Shown here: positions 13,273 through 14,951 of the stretch, in pieces
How the letters are laid out: the number at the start of each line of letters is the position of its first letter
How positions within the stretch are numbered: the stretch's first letter is position 1
NCBI GenBank assembly: GCA_015485245.1
Contig: WFTY01000415.1
Location: forward strand, 1-14,951
DNA length: 14,951 bases
Direction of reading: 5' to 3'
From: Anaerolineales bacterium
GTDB taxonomy: Bacteria > Chloroflexota > Anaerolineae > Anaerolineales > UBA11858
Notes under the pieces: generated by a model
Told to the model about the DNA's origin: nothing
Database searches by the model: none
Seen by the model: the letters and a program-made list of their open reading frames with translations, nothing else
Made by a program: the position numbers and the translations under genes

Positions 13273-14951
13273 ATGGATGAACCCAGTGTTCTCGACTATG
13301 TGAAATCGAAGCTCTTTTTCTGGCGCGGGGAGGTAGTGGAGATCCCTTCGGCGGATTCGCCCTCGGCGTCCCCGCAACCTGCAATAGCGGGTGAGCCGGT
13401 GAGCGACCTGCTCCTTGAGGCGCGCCCTGTCCGGGAGATGGAGCTTTTTCGTTGGCCGGGGTGGGGGATATTGCTGCCGCTGGCCCTGGCGCTGGCGGCG
13501 CAGCGCGCCCTCGAACCGCCCGGGCGCAATCTGAGTTTTGGGGTGGCGCTCTATTTGCTGGCAGCGGCTTTTTGGGTGGCGTTGTTGCTGCGCGATCGCG
13601 TTCGCCTTTCGCTGGCCGCCGAGCCGCCGTTAGCCGGGGAGGATCACCGCGCCCAGCTGGCGCCGCTGGCGGTGGGCCTTGCCGCCGCGCTGCTGGCATT
13701 CCTGGCCTTTGGCGGCAATCGTTTCAACGGCCTTAACCTGACGCTGTGGGGCATTTCACTGCTGGGGGTGGTCGCGGCTTTGTGGAAGCCGGCGCGCCCG
13801 CTGAAAGAGCAAGGCGCGCGCCTGCGTGGAGCTGTGCAGGAGTTTTTCCGTCAGGGGTTGCGCCTCTCACCCTGGACGTTGCTCGTTCTGGCGGTGCTGG
13901 CGTTGGCGGCGTTTTTCCGCTTCTATCAATTGGCGGGCGTCCCCCCGGAAATGTTCAGCGATCATGCTGAGAAACTGCTGGACGTGGCTGACGTGCTGGA
14001 TGGGCAATACCGCATCTTTTTCCCGCGCAACACCGGGCGGGAAGCCTTCCAGATGTACCTGACCGCGGCGATGGCGCTGCTTTTTGACACCGGACTTTCC
14101 TTCCTCAGCCTCAAGCTGGGCACCGCCCTGGCCGGGTTCTTCACCCTGCCTTTTATCTACCTTTTGGGCAAGGAGATCGCCAACCAACGCGTGGGACTGC
14201 TGGCGATGGCCTTTGCCGGGATTGCATACTGGCCCAACGTGATTTCGCGCGTCGCCCTGCGTTTCACGTTATATCCCTTCTTTTCTGCCCCCACGCTGTT
14301 TTTCCTGGTGCGCGGTTTGCGCCGCGGGCGGCGCAACGATTTCATCTGGGCGGGGATTTTCCTCGGCCTGGGACTGCACGGCTACAGCCCCTTCCGCTTT
14401 GTGCCTTTTGTGGTGTTGCTGGCGGTGGGGTTGTACGTCTTACACAAACGGGAGCGCCCGGCGCGTCAGCGCGCCCTCTGGGGGCTGATCCTGCTGGTGT
14501 TGCTCTCGCTGTTGGTCTTTTCCCCGTTGCTGCGCTACGCCCTCTCCGATTGGGGCAGCTTCACCTATCGCACGATGACTCGCATGAGCCAGGTGGAGCG
14601 CCCCTTCCCCGGCCCGGCCTGGCGGATTTTTCTCCAGAACCTGTGGAACGCCATGACTATGTTTTGGTGGGATGATGGCGAAATCTGGGTGCATTCCGTC
14701 CCCCATCGCCCGGCGCTGGACATCGTCTCGGCGGCTTTGTTCTTGCTCGGCGGGGTGGGTGTGACGGTGCGCTACTTCCGCCGCCGAAATTGGGTGGATG
14801 CTTTTCTGCTGCTCTCCATCCCCATGCTGATGATGCCCTCGATCCTCTCGCTGGCATTCCCGGGGGAGAACCCCTCGCTCAATCGCACCGGCGCGGCGAT
14901 TGTGCCGGTTTTCCTTCTCGTGGGGATCGCTCTGGATGGCTGGTTGACCGC
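13273..14951 (+). CDS. GT-C type polytopic membrane glycosyltransferase, 3' end cut by window
   Basis: At least 559 residues are encoded and the frame is open to the window edge. A cytoplasmic N-terminus of about 55 residues (MDEPSVLDYVKSKLFFWRGE) is followed by many hydrophobic helices, starting with GILLPLALALAAQ. A loop after the helix LLVLAVLALAAFFRFYQL carries PPEMFSDHAEKLLD (Asp at 230, Glu at 233), then PRNTGREAFQMYL. This resembles the first external loop with acidic residues of GT-C fold enzymes (PMT/ArnT and glycosyltransferase family 39), which transfer sugars from polyprenyl phosphate donors at the outer face of the membrane. RVALRF and GLGLHGYSPFR are further family-like segments. 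The start is the ATG at 13273, with GGGGG about four to nine bases upstream; an in-frame stop at 13213 bounds it. The gap of 130 bases and a possible terminator suggest its own transcription unit. The acceptor is unknown; cell-surface glycan or protein glycosylation are both possible. Confidence 0.82.
   Translation, partial: MDEPSVLDYVKSKLFFWRGEVVEIPSADSPSASPQPAIAGEPVSDLLLEARPVREMELFRWPGWGILLPLALALAAQRALEPPGRNLSFGVALYLLAAAFWVALLLRDRVRLSLAAEPPLAGEDHRAQLAPLAVGLAAALLAFLAFGGNRFNGLNLTLWGISLLGVVAALWKPARPLKEQGARLRGAVQEFFRQGLRLSPWTLLVLAVLALAAFFRFYQLAGVPPEMFSDHAEKLLDVADVLDGQYRIFFPRNTGREAFQMYLTAAMALLFDTGLSFLSLKLGTALAGFFTLPFIYLLGKEIANQRVGLLAMAFAGIAYWPNVISRVALRFTLYPFFSAPTLFFLVRGLRRGRRNDFIWAGIFLGLGLHGYSPFRFVPFVVLLAVGLYVLHKRERPARQRALWGLILLVLLSLLVFSPLLRYALSDWGSFTYRTMTRMSQVERPFPGPAWRIFLQNLWNAMTMFWWDDGEIWVHSVPHRPALDIVSAALFLLGGVGVTVRYFRRRNWVDAFLLLSIPMLMMPSILSLAFPGENPSLNRTGAAIVPVFLLVGIALDGWLT

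Noticed and set aside
1..14951. Insertion sequences, tRNA or rRNA genes, and CRISPR arrays
   Set aside because: No transposase-like protein, terminal inverted repeats, cloverleaf or regularly spaced direct repeats were found. The only repeats are in-gene heme modules.

Overview
This window is dominated by multiheme c-type cytochromes. I count 67 heme-binding motifs (62 CXXCH, 4 CX3CH, 1 CX4CH) in six plus-strand genes between positions 1 and 11170. The base composition is GC-rich, roughly 60% by eye. The secreted cytochromes have Sec-type signal peptides and one is a lipoprotein. No outer-membrane porin partner is visible. An unlinked monoderm-type GT-C glycosyltransferase follows the cluster. 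Together these suggest an environmental anaerobe, perhaps of the Chloroflexota (Anaerolineae type). That assignment is an impression from gene style, not something the sequence proves.

Layout. 1-823: 3' part of a hexaheme-like cytochrome. 824-1039: a 216-base intergenic stretch with four consecutive RNA hairpins, the last with the form of an intrinsic terminator. 1040-1978: hexaheme paralogue. 1979-2103: a second hairpin-rich leader. 2104-4326: 17-heme cytochrome, apparently a fusion of a hexaheme module and an 11-heme module. 4344-5378: heptaheme paralogue. 5375-8947: a 1190-residue cytochrome with 27 heme motifs and an N-terminal CBM6/CBM35-like carbohydrate-binding domain, with an internally duplicated 10-heme unit. 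8958-10580: six-helix membrane protein with HAMP and class III nucleotide cyclase domains. 10577-11170: pentaheme lipoprotein. 11134-11748: short two-helix membrane protein with a HAMP-like segment and no output domain. 11784-13142: secreted lytic transglycosylase (SLT fold). 13273-14951: start of a GT-C type membrane glycosyltransferase that runs off the window.

How they may work together. Spacing is tight from 4344 to 13142 (4-base overlaps, a 37-base overlap, gaps of 10 and 35 bases), so these genes probably form one operon, possibly beginning further upstream. The simplest reading is a module for extracellular electron transfer. The lipoprotein would carry electrons at the membrane face. 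The large secreted cytochromes would carry them through and beyond the wall. The carbohydrate-binding domain would tether the 27-heme protein to a glycan, which could be the cell's own wall or sheath, or an external polysaccharide. The transglycosylase could open the peptidoglycan for assembly. The cyclase and the HAMP protein would supply signalling. This functional picture is inference; the domain assignments are much firmer. The most unusual points are the glycan-binding 27-heme cytochrome, its modular duplication shared with the 17-heme gene, and the chain of RNA hairpins ahead of the hexaheme gene.
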